Assembly: GCA_031276545.1 (NCBI GenBank)
Contig: JAISMW010000012.1
Coordinates: 17,893 to 81,892, forward strand
Direction of reading: 5' to 3'
Length of the DNA: 64,000 nucleotides
DNA from: Tannerellaceae bacterium
Lineage (GTDB): Bacteria > Bacteroidota > Bacteroidia > Bacteroidales > Tannerellaceae
Every line of letters starts with the position of its first letter. The first letter of the stretch is position 1. Positions 63,640 to 64,000 of the stretch are shown one piece after another. The translations under genes were made by a program, and so were the position numbers. A model generated the notes under the pieces. The model did no database searches and had not been told where the DNA came from. It was given only the letters and a program-made list of their open reading frames with translations.

Positions 63640-63885
63640 TCAGTACACCCTCGTGCGCAGATGAGGGTTCACCGGTACGGAACAGGGGTTTACCGTGATG
63701 GTTATCGGCGTGCGCGAAGTAGACCGGCAGCCGACGGCAATGTGGCGAGACTCGGCATAATAGGTCACCACGGTGACGGAGTTGCAGTTGGCCGGCACCA
63801 CGTCGGATCCCGAAAAGGTTATCGCCATCGTCTTGCCGCCCGGGCAAGCCCGTTGTCGACCATGCTGTAATTTAAAAATATATGA
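63640..63885 (-). pseudogene. C-terminal remnant of an exported protein, cut off by an insertion element
   Basis: The open frame between the transposase stop at 63886 and its own stop at 63640 holds a cysteine-containing beta-rich piece (CPGGKTMAITFSGSDVVP, then TYYAESRHIAVGCRS) ending in NPCSVPVNPHLRTRVY. It lacks a start codon with a ribosome-binding site and has no signal peptide, so I read it as the stump of a larger gene that was on the other side of the insertion. Its tail closely matches that of the FG-GAP protein encoded at 3096-5648. The exact join with the insertion sequence is not known; it may lie near 63844. Confidence 0.65.
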
Positions 63886-64000
63886 TTATCGTATATGATA
63901 CCTAAATTCATTTTTGTATGTGACCGAAGCCACTAACACCCGCTCAAACTGCTGCTCACCAAAGTATCTGCGATTGAATTTGTAGCAAAACTCATTCAAA
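63886..64000 (-). mobile_element. C-terminal end of an IS1595-type (ISXO2-like) transposase, running off the window
   Basis: The last 37 codons, ending with TAA at 63886-63888, read LNEFCYKFNRRYFGEQQFER and onward. The NEFxYRFNRR-type segment is typical of ISXO2-like DDE transposases of the IS1595 family. The rest of the element lies beyond base 64000. The inverted repeat at this end should be between the stop codon and about 63840, but it cannot be confirmed without the other end. Confidence 0.75.

Noticed and set aside
1..64000. tRNA, rRNA or tmRNA genes
   Set aside because: No cloverleaf-like or rRNA-like stretches were recognised in the gaps between genes; a covariance search would be needed to exclude small ones fully.

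Overview
The window is a stretch of chromosome from a Bacteroidales bacterium, probably a gut-type Tannerellaceae/Dysgonomonadaceae/Bacteroidaceae relative. This rests on SusC/SusD pairs, an ECF sigma/FecR/SusC signalling set, Bacteroidetes-type promoters (TAnnTTTG, two with TTTG 20 bases upstream), a two-CBM MalQ, a Bacteroidetes-type serine palmitoyltransferase and an inositol-lipid cluster. Species cannot be fixed from the sequence alone.

Layout. 1-6.1 kb (minus strand): a small secreted protein, a large FG-GAP/VCBS-repeat exported protein, an ECF sigma factor, its FecR anti-sigma and the N-terminal third of an STN-bearing SusC receptor that runs off the left edge. 6.3-7.5 kb: an orphan sensor kinase, preceded by four CRP-like 16-mers spaced 22 bp apart. 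7.9-21.7 kb: a catabolic locus controlled by a LacI-type regulator that is divergent from an eight-gene operon: NAL/DHDPS-type aldolase, BNR/sialidase-like protein, an unplaced glycoside-hydrolase-like protein, lipoprotein alkaline phosphatase, SusC, SusD, YhcH/NanQ-type protein, MFS permease. It looks built for sialic acid or another keto-acid sugar. 22.2-25.0 kb: a ferric-reductase-like membrane protein and an AAA ATPase overlapping a small PD-(D/E)XK-like protein, all bracketed by inverted copies of one 43-base hairpin. 25.2-30.3 kb: asnA, ung, lptD and an HD hydrolase.

30.5-32.6 kb is an array of about 50 hairpin units of 41-42 bp. Next to it, 32.8-37.3 kb holds an operon for inositol phospholipid synthesis (inositol-phosphate synthase, nucleotidyltransferase, ATP-grasp, CDP-alcohol phosphotransferase, HAD phosphatase). 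37.3-38.6 kb has no gene but is full of inverted repeats, including a MITE-like element with an 8-bp target duplication. 38.6-54.5 kb is mostly core functions: Wzi-like porin, FolB, bactofilin, MalQ, class II ribonucleotide reductase, DnaA, MCE protein, cell-wall amidase, rpsF-rpsR-rplI and two GT4 glycosyltransferases. 54.6-55.1 kb is a second hairpin array with a 42-bp unit. 55.3-63.4 kb: a PD40 propeller protein, serine palmitoyltransferase divergent from a lipid kinase, a small monooxygenase-like lipoprotein, and the hpt-adk-obg-pgeF-apbE operon. At the right edge an IS1595-type transposase end abuts the remnant of an exported protein whose C-terminal tail matches that of the FG-GAP protein at 3.1 kb.

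How parts fit: the inositol-lipid operon and serine palmitoyltransferase (with its lipid kinase neighbour) together point to inositol-containing phospholipids and sphingolipids in the envelope. The strongest candidates for something undescribed are the two hairpin arrays, which share one architecture but not one sequence, followed by the ATPase/nuclease-like pair and the shared C-terminal tail.
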